Source: a virus. From it: a stretch of 60,740 nt of DNA. The first letter of the stretch is position 1. Every line of letters begins with the position of its first letter. The translations under genes and the position numbers were made by a program. The notes beneath the pieces were generated by a model, which saw only the letters and a list, made by a program, of their open reading frames with translations, was not told the origin of the DNA and did not search any database. Shown in pieces: positions 7,406 to 15,557 of the stretch. Location of the stretch: the IMG/VR virus record IMGVR_UViG_3300046004_001107, positions 1 to 60,740 of that record. One strand, 5' to 3'.

Positions 7406-7895
7406 ATCCCCAAGAAGGACGAGATGATGCTTTTGTTAATCGATCAAAGAACATAACATTTTTTTGCATATTTGCTGTTCGTGCTTCTGTTTTACCCTGG
7501 TCATTACTAACTAAATCTTGTTTCATACCAATTTTAGAATTTAATTCGTGCATAGCACTATACATTCCATTCATTTGATTATATATTTCTTCTTGCCCAG
7601 ATGCTCTATTAAGCATTCCTGATTGAATTGTCTCAGCACTTTCTACTATAGGTGTATTTAATGAGACATATGATGCCATACTAGATTCCATAGGAGTTAT
7701 AACTTCTCTATCTGGAATACGTGGTGACTGTGATGTAAATGAAATAACATTGTTTTCTGGTTGTTTAATTTCATCCATTTCAAATACATATGATCTTTGT
7801 TCTGAATTGGTTGAAGTATTTAATGCTTGATCAAAATTTGATTGTTCAGCTTTTAAATCTAAATCAAAAGTGTTTTGGTTTATATTTGGATTCAT
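7404..7895 (-). CDS. Hypothetical protein of the baseplate-hub cluster
   Basis: The 163-residue protein is rich in Asn, Gln, Ser and Met with little hydrophobic content, so it is probably largely disordered or a coiled helix (IYNQMNGMYSAMHELNSKIG near residues 105-125). It is the last gene of the minus-strand unit gp4, tube-like, gp26, gp51-like. Its ATG overlaps the stop of the gp51-like frame (ATGA), so translation is probably coupled. In T4 this position holds hub genes such as 28 and 29, but similarity is not visible. Function unknown. Confidence 0.6.
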   Translation of the reverse strand: MNPNINQNTFDLDLKAEQSNFDQALNTSTNSEQRSYVFEMDEIKQPENNVISFTSQSPRIPDREVITPMESSMASYVSLNTPIVESAETIQSGMLNRASGQEEIYNQMNGMYSAMHELNSKIGMKQDLVSNDQGKTEARTANMQKNVMFFDRLTKASSRPSWG

Positions 7896-8095
7896 TGATT
7901 AATTATATTAAATGGGTTATTATTTGATTGTGACGAATTTTGTGTTTGCAAATTTTCTAATAATAAATTAATATAAATTTCTCTTTCCCATACCATCATG
8001 TTTTCTATTTCTGTAATACTCCAAGAAAACGTATTTATTAATTTAAAATTTGATTTATAATAATCGGTAAGATCAAAGTATCTTACCGAAAGATA
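7892..8095 (-). CDS. gp51-like hub assembly domain, read by -1 frameshift from gp26
   Basis: A 67-codon frame in the -1 phase of gp26 runs from the T-run at 8095-8101 to a TGA at 7892-7894. It encodes YLSVRYFDLTDYYKSNFKLI, then SWSITEIENMMVWEREIYI, which looks coding and resembles small gp51-type hub-assembly or tail-chaperone proteins of T4-like marine phages. No ATG, GTG or TTG precedes the conserved part; the first ATG is only 35 codons from the end. The frame can be reached by slippage at T_TTT_TTT at the end of gp26, giving a 285-residue gp26 fusion. An ATT start about 10 bases after AAGGAGG is the alternative. Confidence 0.6.
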   Translation of the reverse strand, partial: YLSVRYFDLTDYYKSNFKLINTFSWSITEIENMMVWEREIYINLLLENLQTQNSSQSNNNPFNIINQ

Positions 8096-8101
8096 AAAAA
8101 A
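8064..8101 (-). other. Candidate programmed -1 ribosomal frameshift signal
   Basis: On the minus strand, seven T (8101-8095) sit in phase as T_TTT_TTT in gp26. A 5-base spacer (ATCTT) follows, then a perfect 10-bp inverted repeat TCGGTAAGAT / ATCTTACCGA with a 6-base loop (8089-8064). The gp26 stop codon lies inside the stem. Slippery heptamer, short spacer and stable stem are the standard parts of a -1 frameshift site. Confidence 0.65.
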
Positions 8102-8748
8102 TCTAATACCCCATTTACCTCCTTTTCAGAACCGTCTAGTAATTTGATTGTGGCTGTAAGTCTAGGTTGATTTGATAAAAAGTTATCAAATTCTTTTAAC
8201 ACTGATATTGGAAGGTTGTTTATTATTTCTTTAATTTCATCTGGTACAAATTTATTAAAGTCATAAATTTCTTTTTGAACAATTATTTTTTTAATACAAA
8301 CTTTATAAAAATCATTAGTTTCAAAAGAATTTAATTTAAGAAGATCAGAAAAAATAGGTGACTCTAATTCAATTAAAATATTATTGTTTATATTAACAAT
8401 TTTTTTATTTAATGAATTTACACAAACTATATCTGATATATTTAATTCATATTTGTTTTTTTCAAATATAACTGAGATATGTTCATCTACACTTTTTGAT
8501 CTAATGTGTAAAAACAAATATTCTGCATCTGCAATACATAATTCATTAATATCAATATTATTTGTATTATTTTTTATAATCTCATAAAGAGCAATCAGAG
8601 CTAATTTTTTATTATTTTCTTGTAAAATAATAGAAAGATTCTTAGCATCCTTTACTTTAAATGGTGTAAATGATACTTTTAATTTACTTACAGGTAATAC
8701 TACTTCGTACTTTGGAAAATATACATTCAATTCATCTAATAAATTCAT
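8083..8748 (-). CDS. 26: Baseplate hub subunit gp26 (T4_baseplate family)
   Basis: The 221-residue protein has the N-terminal pattern of the T4 gp26 family (VSFTPFKVKDAKNL near residues 25-38, then ALYEIIKN) and a length close to T4 gp26 (208 residues). In T4 it takes part in assembling the central baseplate hub. The gene lies between a tail-tube-like gene and the gp51-like frame, matching the T4 26-51 order. Its last codons carry a run of seven T and a strong stem-loop, so part of the product may be extended by a -1 frameshift. AAGGAGG inside its 3' end may also serve a downstream start. Confidence 0.75.
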   Translation of the reverse strand: MNLLDELNVYFPKYEVVLPVSKLKVSFTPFKVKDAKNLSIILQENNKKLALIALYEIIKNNTNNIDINELCIADAEYLFLHIRSKSVDEHISVIFEKNKYELNISDIVCVNSLNKKIVNINNNILIELESPIFSDLLKLNSFETNDFYKVCIKKIIVQKEIYDFNKFVPDEIKEIINNLPISVLKEFDNFLSNQPRLTATIKLLDGSEKEVNGVLDFFIFR

Positions 8749-8753
8749 AATAA

Positions 8754-9320
8754 TTATAATCTTTCGTTTTTATAATCTCTATAGTTAAACACTACTGTGT
8801 AACGCAAATATGGATCTGGTGCAACGCTACTAACCCTGAGTGGAGTTGTTTCAACAGGAAACACTTCATTAAAGGTATATCTAGAAACTATGTTTCCATT
8901 TAAATCTAATAAATTTAATATTACTTTACAGTTTTTTACAATATCATCATAGTAAGCCAATTTAAATGGTGTATTATAACTTCCTACAGAATACCCACCA
9001 CTATAGATAGAATTAAACCAATCGTTAAAAAACAATAACGTTCTATTATCACCAGTTACTGGAAATGTAATAGCAAACCCGTTAGCAAAACTTTGACTTC
9101 TTGGAATTAATCGTCCAACGCCATAGCCAGATAAATCATCTGCAACATGATCAATTGCTCTTTGATTTAATAAAAATTCATCTACAACATATTCTGGATC
9201 TAAGAATGAAGAACTTGGTGTATTAAAAAATGATATTGAATATCTGTTAGGTCGTTGAATACCTTTATGTTGTGTAAAGTAATTTTTTAAACTTGATATG
9301 GTGTTATCTAAATTAGGCAT
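8754..9320 (-). CDS. Tail-tube-like baseplate protein (gp54/gp48/gp19 type)
   Basis: The 188-residue protein has the layout of a phage tail-tube fold. A beta-rich body contains AITFPVTGDNRTLLFFNDWF, a helix with FFNDWFNSIYSGG, and a C-terminal strand pair ending in RYTVVFNYRDYKN. T4 uses such folds for the tube (gp19), tube initiator (gp54) and cap (gp48). Being in the hub cluster next to gp4 and gp26 favours an initiator-type protein over the main tube. Its start overlaps the end of gp4 by 8 bases, so translation is probably coupled. Confidence 0.55.
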   Translation of the reverse strand: MPNLDNTISSLKNYFTQHKGIQRPNRYSISFFNTPSSSFLDPEYVVDEFLLNQRAIDHVADDLSGYGVGRLIPRSQSFANGFAITFPVTGDNRTLLFFNDWFNSIYSGGYSVGSYNTPFKLAYYDDIVKNCKVILNLLDLNGNIVSRYTFNEVFPVETTPLRVSSVAPDPYLRYTVVFNYRDYKNERL

Positions 9321-9732
9321 TGGAGAATAATTCTTTTTCTGTTAAAAGTTTAAACACAAAATTGTGTTTTTGGCAGTACAATTCTGCTGCTTTCCATTTG
9401 GCAACATTGACTATCCATGTTAATTTTTCTTTTTTTGATGCATTTTCTTTTAACATGGTTTGTTTTTTTGGTTTTACTTCAATCATCCAAGATTCAAGTT
9501 TGTCGTTATTTTTAATTTGAACAAGAAAATCAGGAATATAGTTTCTGATCTTATTATCTACTGGATTATGATAAGGAACCATAATTTCTTCAAAAGACCA
9601 TTTTATAATATTTTCATTTCCATCACAAAATTTGCATACACTTCTTTCCCATAGAGAACGGCAATTGATAGAATCTGGATTTCCCACATATTTTTTTTGA
9701 TTTAAGGGAACATATTTAGTTCTATACGCCAT
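9313..9732 (-). CDS. 4: Head completion protein gp4 (nuclease-like)
   Basis: The 139-residue product matches T4 gp4/50. It begins MAYRTKYVPLNQKKYVG, has RSLWERSVCKFCD, and contains PDFLVQIKN, then MIEVKPKKQT, the PD-(D/E)xK-like core that ends in EVKPKK. In T4 it is needed to finish filled heads before tail joining. I chose the ATG at 9732 over one seven codons upstream (9753) because the family starts with MAY and because GATAAATA ends 5 bases before it on the minus strand. It is the first gene of the minus-strand hub unit and is divergent from the tube-cap gene. Confidence 0.85.
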   Translation of the reverse strand: MAYRTKYVPLNQKKYVGNPDSINCRSLWERSVCKFCDGNENIIKWSFEEIMVPYHNPVDNKIRNYIPDFLVQIKNNDKLESWMIEVKPKKQTMLKENASKKEKLTWIVNVAKWKAAELYCQKHNFVFKLLTEKELFSNA

Positions 9733-9737
9733 TAAAA

Positions 9738-9745
9738 TATTTATC
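9738..9745 (-). promoter_or_regulatory. Late promoter octamer GATAAATA for gp4 (minus strand)
   Basis: The octamer ends 5 bases before the ATG at 9732. With T4 geometry the start codon would be the first transcribed base, and there is no Shine-Dalgarno. Confidence 0.6.
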
Positions 9746-9750
9746 AAAAT

Positions 9751-9758
9751 CATAAATA
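9751..9758 (+). promoter_or_regulatory. Late promoter octamer CATAAATA
   Basis: The octamer lies 8 bases before the ATG at 9767 and is back to back with the gp4 promoter; the two octamers are separated by 5 bases. No Shine-Dalgarno is present. Confidence 0.55.
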
Positions 9759-9766
9759 TTATTAAT

Positions 9767-10570
9767 ATGGCATACTTTGCACAATACCCATTAGGATCCT
9801 ATGCTGCAGAACAACCTTTATGGATTAACTTTTATACAGCACCATATTCTTTGAAAAATTTTGAAAGAACCAGGTCTGGTATTGTTAATCGGAGTTTTGG
9901 AAGAATAAGGCTACCTTTACCCAAAGAACCTGGATATTCAGCAAATCATGATTTTGCTCAATCTGACAATCCAGTAGGACCTGTTTTAAGCATGGCAGGG
10001 GTAGCAAACTCCGGTGGATTTGGTAGATTTGACACATTATTTGATCGTACACTGCAACCAGCACAATTTTATTCCGAAAAGCAGTTTGCAACATCAACAT
10101 ATAGACGATTTTCAAATATTACTGAACTATCTATGATCAGTGAAGCAAGAAAAACTTATCAGTTTGATTATATCTTTGCTCCCCATAATGCTAATGAAAG
10201 TGTAGCCGTAGAAAACATTGTAGCTTCTTTTAGAAAATGGTCTTATCCAGCAATTGCTGACTTTCCTGAAAGAACATATCCACAAAATTTATGGACTATT
10301 GTAGTTACTAAGGGATCACAGCCATCTTCATTTGAAAACTTGACTGAAGTATGGCTTGGAGAACCATTGCCGTGTGTATTACAAAGTGTAACAGTTAAAA
10401 AGAATGATAGAGTTGATCCTATTGTAAGATTTTTACCAAACGGTGCTTCTTCATATACCTTAATGTCTTTGGTTTTTATAGAGTTTGAAACTGGCACATT
10501 CGTACCATCAGCAAATTATATTTGGTCTAAATCAGAAGTCTCATATAATACTTTTGGATATGCCCAATAA
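9767..10570 (+). CDS. Baseplate tail-tube cap/initiator (gp48/gp54-like)
   Basis: The 267-residue protein resembles the T4 tail-tube assembly family. It has an N-terminal arm rich in Gly, Pro and aromatics, a helix SEARKTYQFDYIFAP, then a pattern seen in gp48/gp54 relatives (FRKWSYPAIADFPE, PQNLWTIVV, PCVLQSVTVKKND, and SLVFIEFET near the end). These proteins cap the hub and start tube polymerisation. It opens the plus-strand baseplate operon and is divergent from gp4. I cannot decide between gp48 and gp54. Confidence 0.6.
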   Translation: MAYFAQYPLGSYAAEQPLWINFYTAPYSLKNFERTRSGIVNRSFGRIRLPLPKEPGYSANHDFAQSDNPVGPVLSMAGVANSGGFGRFDTLFDRTLQPAQFYSEKQFATSTYRRFSNITELSMISEARKTYQFDYIFAPHNANESVAVENIVASFRKWSYPAIADFPERTYPQNLWTIVVTKGSQPSSFENLTEVWLGEPLPCVLQSVTVKKNDRVDPIVRFLPNGASSYTLMSLVFIEFETGTFVPSANYIWSKSEVSYNTFGYAQ

Positions 10571-10586
10571 TTAAATTGAGTTTAAT

Positions 10587-11444
10587 ATGAAATTTTTTAC
10601 TAACTTACCAAAAAGAGCATATAATACTCCAATAGGAACAATTAATCTTTGTGATTTTTATAGTTTTTATAATAAAAAATTAGATAATAAACGACAGATC
10701 ACAACTGTTATTGATAATCAAACTACTTTAATCGAAACATCATTATCTACATTTAATGATCCAGATTCATTGTGGGTTTTCTTACATTCAAATAATAAAA
10801 TAAATCCCTTTGACTTAACTAAAGAAAATGCCACAACGTATATTACAGAGAATGAAGTTAAAACATCATTTAACCCTGTAACGATTACATCAACTAGTTT
10901 TTCTCCTTCAGGTATTACATTTAATCCTCCAGCAGGAAGTATCTTAACAGAATATGTTGGTGCAACATCTGGAAATCCATGGGAATACTCATATGTTGGT
11001 AATTTTAATTTAAATGGAAGTTTTGCTCTTGTAGAAAAATCAAATTCGTATAATACATCTGTCACAGTAAAACCAAGTTATGTGTCGTCAGGAGAAGAAT
11101 TTATATATCCGTCTGCTTCTCCTGTAACTAATTTGACATTTTTATATAGTGGAGATACATATTTTTCTATTAAAAATAATGTCACTGCTAATCGTAGTAT
11201 TAAATATACAGATAGTATAGAAAAACAATTTAGTTCTACAAAAGATAAAGAAATTATTACTAAAGGTGGTGGAGAAAAACTTGATACAATAGATAAATTT
11301 TTACCCGAAGCTCTAACAGGTAGTAATGACATTACATTAAATCAAATTGTTACCAGTGAAACGAAACAAATTAATGTTATATCTTCTTTAGATTTACCTT
11401 CCTCATTATCTACTCTAGTGACACCTAAATATTCTGGTATATGA
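10587..11444 (+). CDS. 53: Baseplate wedge protein gp53-like
   Basis: The 285-residue protein has the N-terminal pattern of T4-type gp53: an F-x-x-L-P start, a hydrophobic NLCDFYSFYNKKLDN, then DPDSLWVFLHSNNKINPFDLT, which corresponds to the conserved Leu-Trp stretch where gp53 contacts the wedge. The second half is a Ser/Thr/Asn-rich beta region longer than in T4 gp53 (196 residues). In T4, gp53 joins wedge sectors around the hub. It lies one gene from gp4, as in T4, where 4 and 53 are neighbours. Its end overlaps the next gene by 4 bases. Confidence 0.6.
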   Translation: MKFFTNLPKRAYNTPIGTINLCDFYSFYNKKLDNKRQITTVIDNQTTLIETSLSTFNDPDSLWVFLHSNNKINPFDLTKENATTYITENEVKTSFNPVTITSTSFSPSGITFNPPAGSILTEYVGATSGNPWEYSYVGNFNLNGSFALVEKSNSYNTSVTVKPSYVSSGEEFIYPSASPVTNLTFLYSGDTYFSIKNNVTANRSIKYTDSIEKQFSSTKDKEIITKGGGEKLDTIDKFLPEALTGSNDITLNQIVTSETKQINVISSLDLPSSLSTLVTPKYSGI

Positions 11445-13384
11445 ATCCTAAATCAAATCCTTTTAATTCCCCTTTAGTTGGGATATTTTTACAAAATAAT
11501 GATGAAACAATATCATTAAACATATTAACAAATAATGAAGAATGTGAATACCATAGACTAGAATTAACAGAAAGCATGTTTGATGCTTTTCCTTCTGGTG
11601 TCTTAATTGTTAGAGACAAAGGTGATTTTATTTCTAGAGTTAATCAATATAATATCAATTATGTAAAATTTGTTTATGAGAGTGGTGGAACTGATACATT
11701 TAGATTTCACTCCGTTGCTAATTTAAATAATGCAGCATCTGCTACCGAAGAATCATATGTTTCTATGCAGTTTAGTAATCAATTTTACTTTTATTGTCAA
11801 GAAAATAGTTTAACTTCAGTTTTAAATAATCCAAAATCTAAAGTATTTCAAATAGATAAGTTTTTTGAAGAAATTATGTCAAGTGTTGGAGAGCCCTATC
11901 TACAAAAAATTTTTGCAAATAGACCAGTTCCCACAGATAACTATGTTTGCTACAGACCTTTAAATCCTAAATTAGATGGTACTGAAGTAGCATCTGGTAA
12001 TATTGCAGAATATTTAAATTATATTACTAACTATGCAGTTCCATTAATTGGAGGTGTATATGCAGCTTATGCTGATAAACCAAGATATGTGTATTGGAGT
12101 AATTGGGGAAATTATATTACTTTAAAATATATATCTTCTGTTGATGAAGATAGAGATGGGAATGAGGCTTTAAATAATTATAATTTAAGATATGCAATTT
12201 ATTCGGGTGATCAAGCACAACAACCCATGAATGGTAATATATATAAAAAAATATACAATTACAGTACTAATCAAGGTTTACAATTTATTACTAAACAATA
12301 TTATTATGTTAGAAAAACTCCAAAAATTTTAGATATTCCAGGTGCTTCTGGTGGAAACACCTATAGTGAATTGGCATATCAATTTTTAGATGATGGTTCA
12401 AAATACAATATACAAATAGTTGGAAATACAGCAGGAATAAATGCTTTTGCTAAAGGTGCCGAAGAATTAGAATATTCAGGAAGTTGGGGTTATCCAAACG
12501 ATAATACTATACCTAATAGTTCATCTGTATCTACGCACATGTCACATCAATACGGTTTAGGAAAAAGTTATAATCAATTTAATCTTGCTGGGATTACAGG
12601 AGCATATGAATTTATTGATAACAGTGAAATGTGGAAAAATGTGTTTGATCTAACACCCATTGATCCATATTATCCTACTGTAATAGCAACACAAGCAAAT
12701 CCAAGTTCTAGTAATTTACAAAAAGTATTAGATATAAAATATAATTCTTTAGTTAAACTTGCTGGATCTACTGCAAACAATCAATTAGAATTAATAAGAA
12801 AAATAGAATTACAAAATTTTGTCATGTACTCGTTATGTTGTATGGGTGAAGATTCTGATGATTCTTTTTTTGCCGTATTGACATCATATAATCAAAATAC
12901 AGTAATAGATAGCCAAGCTTCCAATATTAAATGGGTTTATGGTTGGAATAAAATTAATTTTTCTCCTGTTACTCCTAGTTCTAATCCAAATCAAATATAT
13001 TCAGATAAAGATGTAATGGAGTTATCTCATTGGGTATTAGATGCAAATGTAAAATCTGCAGCAACGCCCGATGCTACTGGAGTTAATACTTTTGCAATCA
13101 ACTTAAATGAATCAAACAATACTGTAGGTGGTCAAACTCCAACGTATGCTCCTGGTTGGAATTCTCCACCATCTGGATTTTCTTATAGACCTATTGGATT
13201 AAAATCTACTCAAGTAGTCAATGCTACTGGTACAATAAATCATGTTGTAAAAATGTATAAAAAATCATGGAAAAATGTTTTTAATACATCTGGAATAACA
13301 TTATCTAATTGGAATTCATCATACGATAATAAATATTTGTATTATTTTACTGCAGAAAACGTTTTAGATGGAACCTGTCCATAA
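11441..13384 (+). CDS. Large baseplate hub protein (gp27-like N-terminal part?)
   Basis: The 647-residue protein has a beta-rich N-terminal domain (ESMFDAFPSGVLIVRDKGDF near residues 44-63, then VNQYNINYVKFVYES) that resembles the first tube-like domain of gp27-type hubs. A long middle rich in Tyr and Asn follows. It overlaps gp53 by the ATGA motif and is followed 9 bases later by a gene whose C-terminal half looks like the last hub domain, so the hub may be built from two polypeptides. Assignment rests on order and these patterns, not on a strong motif. Confidence 0.5.
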   Translation: MNPKSNPFNSPLVGIFLQNNDETISLNILTNNEECEYHRLELTESMFDAFPSGVLIVRDKGDFISRVNQYNINYVKFVYESGGTDTFRFHSVANLNNAASATEESYVSMQFSNQFYFYCQENSLTSVLNNPKSKVFQIDKFFEEIMSSVGEPYLQKIFANRPVPTDNYVCYRPLNPKLDGTEVASGNIAEYLNYITNYAVPLIGGVYAAYADKPRYVYWSNWGNYITLKYISSVDEDRDGNEALNNYNLRYAIYSGDQAQQPMNGNIYKKIYNYSTNQGLQFITKQYYYVRKTPKILDIPGASGGNTYSELAYQFLDDGSKYNIQIVGNTAGINAFAKGAEELEYSGSWGYPNDNTIPNSSSVSTHMSHQYGLGKSYNQFNLAGITGAYEFIDNSEMWKNVFDLTPIDPYYPTVIATQANPSSSNLQKVLDIKYNSLVKLAGSTANNQLELIRKIELQNFVMYSLCCMGEDSDDSFFAVLTSYNQNTVIDSQASNIKWVYGWNKINFSPVTPSSNPNQIYSDKDVMELSHWVLDANVKSAATPDATGVNTFAINLNESNNTVGGQTPTYAPGWNSPPSGFSYRPIGLKSTQVVNATGTINHVVKMYKKSWKNVFNTSGITLSNWNSSYDNKYLYYFTAENVLDGTCP

Positions 13385-13393
13385 TATTATATT

Positions 13394-14101
13394 ATGTCAA
13401 ATACAAATCAAATAAAAATTTATCCGTATACTATTGCAAAACATGCAATTACTCCTGTAACTTCACGGGATAGTTACGAATGTGCAAATTCGGAAATAAC
13501 TCGTGGTTTAACATCTTCTCCAGATTCTTTACAGGGGTGTTTTGATTCATTCCCAGCAATTAAAAAAATTGCAGAAGGTTTGGATGTTTTACCATCAAAT
13601 TTATGGACAGGATCTACAGGAAGTGTTCCTCCAAAAGGAATATTGGTTATAAGAGATTTGTTAACTGGATTAACAGGAGGAGAATGTGACGAGGTTCAAT
13701 CATCTTTGGGTCCTTCTTGGTTGGGTTGTTTATGGGGAACACCAGAAGCACCTTTTAGTTGTGTTTGTCCAGAGGTTGGTGACAATTACGCTGCATATTT
13801 AAAACACAGATTAAATGTTGCAACTTTTTGGAAAACTTCTGTTAAAGTTCCTGTAGATAGAAGAGAATTTTTAGATGGTTTAAAATACCAAACAAAAATA
13901 GATTTAACGGTTGCAGGTGATTATAATATTAGACCAGGGTTTATAATTGAACTTTTAGTCGATCACCCAACTAGAACCCCTATCAATACTGGTAAGTCAA
14001 TCTTTTCGGGGTTATATATGATAATTTCTGTTAAACATATCTTAAATAGTGGTGGAACACATGAAACCGCTTTAACTGTAACTCAGATTCCTGATAAATA
14101 A
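13394..14101 (+). CDS. Baseplate hub C-terminal-domain-like protein
   Basis: The 235-residue protein has a Cys-containing first half (CANSE, GCFDS, GECDE, GCLWG, CVCPE) and a second half that looks like the last beta domain of gp27-type hubs: YLKHRLNVATFWKTSVKVPV, KIDLTVAGDYNIRPGFIIEL, then MIISVKHILNSGGTHETALT. The final Gly-Thr-His-Glu-Thr pattern is typical of hub and spike-anchoring domains in contractile tails. Position between the large hub protein and gp25 supports a hub role. Confidence 0.55.
   Translation: MSNTNQIKIYPYTIAKHAITPVTSRDSYECANSEITRGLTSSPDSLQGCFDSFPAIKKIAEGLDVLPSNLWTGSTGSVPPKGILVIRDLLTGLTGGECDEVQSSLGPSWLGCLWGTPEAPFSCVCPEVGDNYAAYLKHRLNVATFWKTSVKVPVDRREFLDGLKYQTKIDLTVAGDYNIRPGFIIELLVDHPTRTPINTGKSIFSGLYMIISVKHILNSGGTHETALTVTQIPDK
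14093..14100 (+). promoter_or_regulatory. Late promoter octamer GATAAATA for gp25
   Basis: The octamer overlaps the stop codon of the previous gene and ends 6 bases before the gp25 ATG. There is no Shine-Dalgarno, so a near-leaderless transcript is predicted. Confidence 0.5.
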
Positions 14102-14106
14102 TTTTA

Positions 14107-14487
14107 ATGCAGAACACAGATTTTTCAATACTCCTTGAAAAAATACCATCTACTAATAGTAATACGGATATTGCTATGGTAAGTGGGTACAATAGTATTG
14201 TACAAAAAATATCCCATTTGTTTAATACAAATAAAGGAGAACTAACATCTGATAAAAATTTTGGTTCAGATTATTATGTTTATATATTTGATCCAATTAG
14301 TAATAAATCTTTATTAGAAAATACCATGTCACACTATATTCAAGCATCAATTCAGGGTGTCACAGATGTTACTGTAGAGTTATTTTCATATACTCAAAGT
14401 ATATTACAGTTTAAAGTTAAATTTGGTTATTTTGATGGAATAAAATTACAAAGCAATATTTATTGCAATATTGAGGTAAATCTATAA
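14107..14487 (+). CDS. 25: Baseplate wedge protein gp25
   Basis: The 126-residue protein is a GPW/gp25 family member. It shows YNSIVQKISHLFNTNKGEL followed by NFGSDYYVYIFDPIS, the conserved segment where gp25 packs against the sheath, and a beta C-terminus. Length is close to T4 gp25 (132 residues). In T4 it links the wedge to the first sheath ring. Its TAA overlaps the ATG of gp6 (TAATG), matching the usual gp25-gp6 pairing. Confidence 0.85.
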   Translation: MQNTDFSILLEKIPSTNSNTDIAMVSGYNSIVQKISHLFNTNKGELTSDKNFGSDYYVYIFDPISNKSLLENTMSHYIQASIQGVTDVTVELFSYTQSILQFKVKFGYFDGIKLQSNIYCNIEVNL

Positions 14488-15557
14488 TGGCGTATAATAC
14501 AAAAGATCTGAATGTTTCTTCTTTAGACTTTACTGATATAGTAAATTCTTTAACCCGTTTCTTGTCAGCACAGCCAAGTTTATCCGGTATTGATTTTAAG
14601 AATTCATCAAGTGCAGCCAATATGTTTATTAATATATTAGCTACAGCTACTGCATATAATGGTGCATATAGTTATTTTGGATTTAATGAATCATTTAAGG
14701 TTTCTGCACAAAACTTAGAATCTTTTTCTGGATTGGCTGCAAATGAATCTATTGTATTACCATTTACTCAATCAGCTACCACAGATATAACATTAGAAGC
14801 CTCCGCAGTTATTCCTGCTTATACTTCATTTACATCACAAGCAATAGATGGAACTAATATATTATTTTTTAATATTCAAGATATTGCTATAGGTACCAAT
14901 TCATATAAATTATATTCTGGCACACAGGCTGTAAGTTATACTGATTATAATTTTGAGGGTCAATATATAATAATTCCTTTAACAGTGGATCCGCGTACAA
15001 TTACTTTTGTTACTACTAATGTTATAACTGGTGCAGAAACTGTTTACACAAGAGTTGATAGAGGTGCAGAAGCAACTACTTCTGGTAATTATTTTACAGT
15101 AATTAATGGACCGAGTGGATACATGGTTACTAATAATTTTATTAATTCTACTGCAATTGATTTAAATGTACGTGTTGAAATTATTGGTTTGACTACAAAT
15201 GGTAGTAAAGGTAATGGTGCAGCAATAACTCCGCTAAGTTCTACAATATTTGTAAGTTCATTAACCCCATCTGGTGGATATGATAATTTAAGTGTAGAAC
15301 GTGCTAGGGCAACAGTGTTATTTAATGGTAATGGTAGAAAACGTTGGGTTACACTAAATGATCTTAAATATGCTGTAATGTCTTCTGGAATTTCTGGAAC
15401 AGATGATGAAACTGTAATTACGGTTTCTAATGGAGCAAGCCCATATACTGTAAATGTTTATGTAAATGCTTCATTATCAGCTTCTGATCAAACTTTATTA
15501 TTAACATTTTTATCTTCGACAGGTCCAGCTGGAATATCAATTAATTACACATTATGA
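14487..15557 (+). CDS. 6: Baseplate wedge protein gp6 (J-like), short form
   Basis: The 356-residue protein begins with a gp6-type segment (DFTDIVNSLTRFLSAQPSLS, then SSSAANMFINILATATAYNG) and continues with a baseplate J-like beta domain (LSVERARATVLFNGNGRKRW). T4 gp6 has about 660 residues, so this copy is roughly half length, as in simpler contractile tails. Gp6 forms the ring that ties wedges together. It overlaps gp25 and the following gene by 1 and 4 bases, so the three are translationally coupled. Confidence 0.75.
   Translation: MAYNTKDLNVSSLDFTDIVNSLTRFLSAQPSLSGIDFKNSSSAANMFINILATATAYNGAYSYFGFNESFKVSAQNLESFSGLAANESIVLPFTQSATTDITLEASAVIPAYTSFTSQAIDGTNILFFNIQDIAIGTNSYKLYSGTQAVSYTDYNFEGQYIIIPLTVDPRTITFVTTNVITGAETVYTRVDRGAEATTSGNYFTVINGPSGYMVTNNFINSTAIDLNVRVEIIGLTTNGSKGNGAAITPLSSTIFVSSLTPSGGYDNLSVERARATVLFNGNGRKRWVTLNDLKYAVMSSGISGTDDETVITVSNGASPYTVNVYVNASLSASDQTLLLTFLSSTGPAGISINYTL

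Noticed and set aside
8064-8089. The 10-bp inverted repeat as a transcription terminator of gp26
   Set aside because: No T-run follows the stem on the minus strand, and coding sequence in the -1 frame continues through it; a frameshift stimulator fits better.
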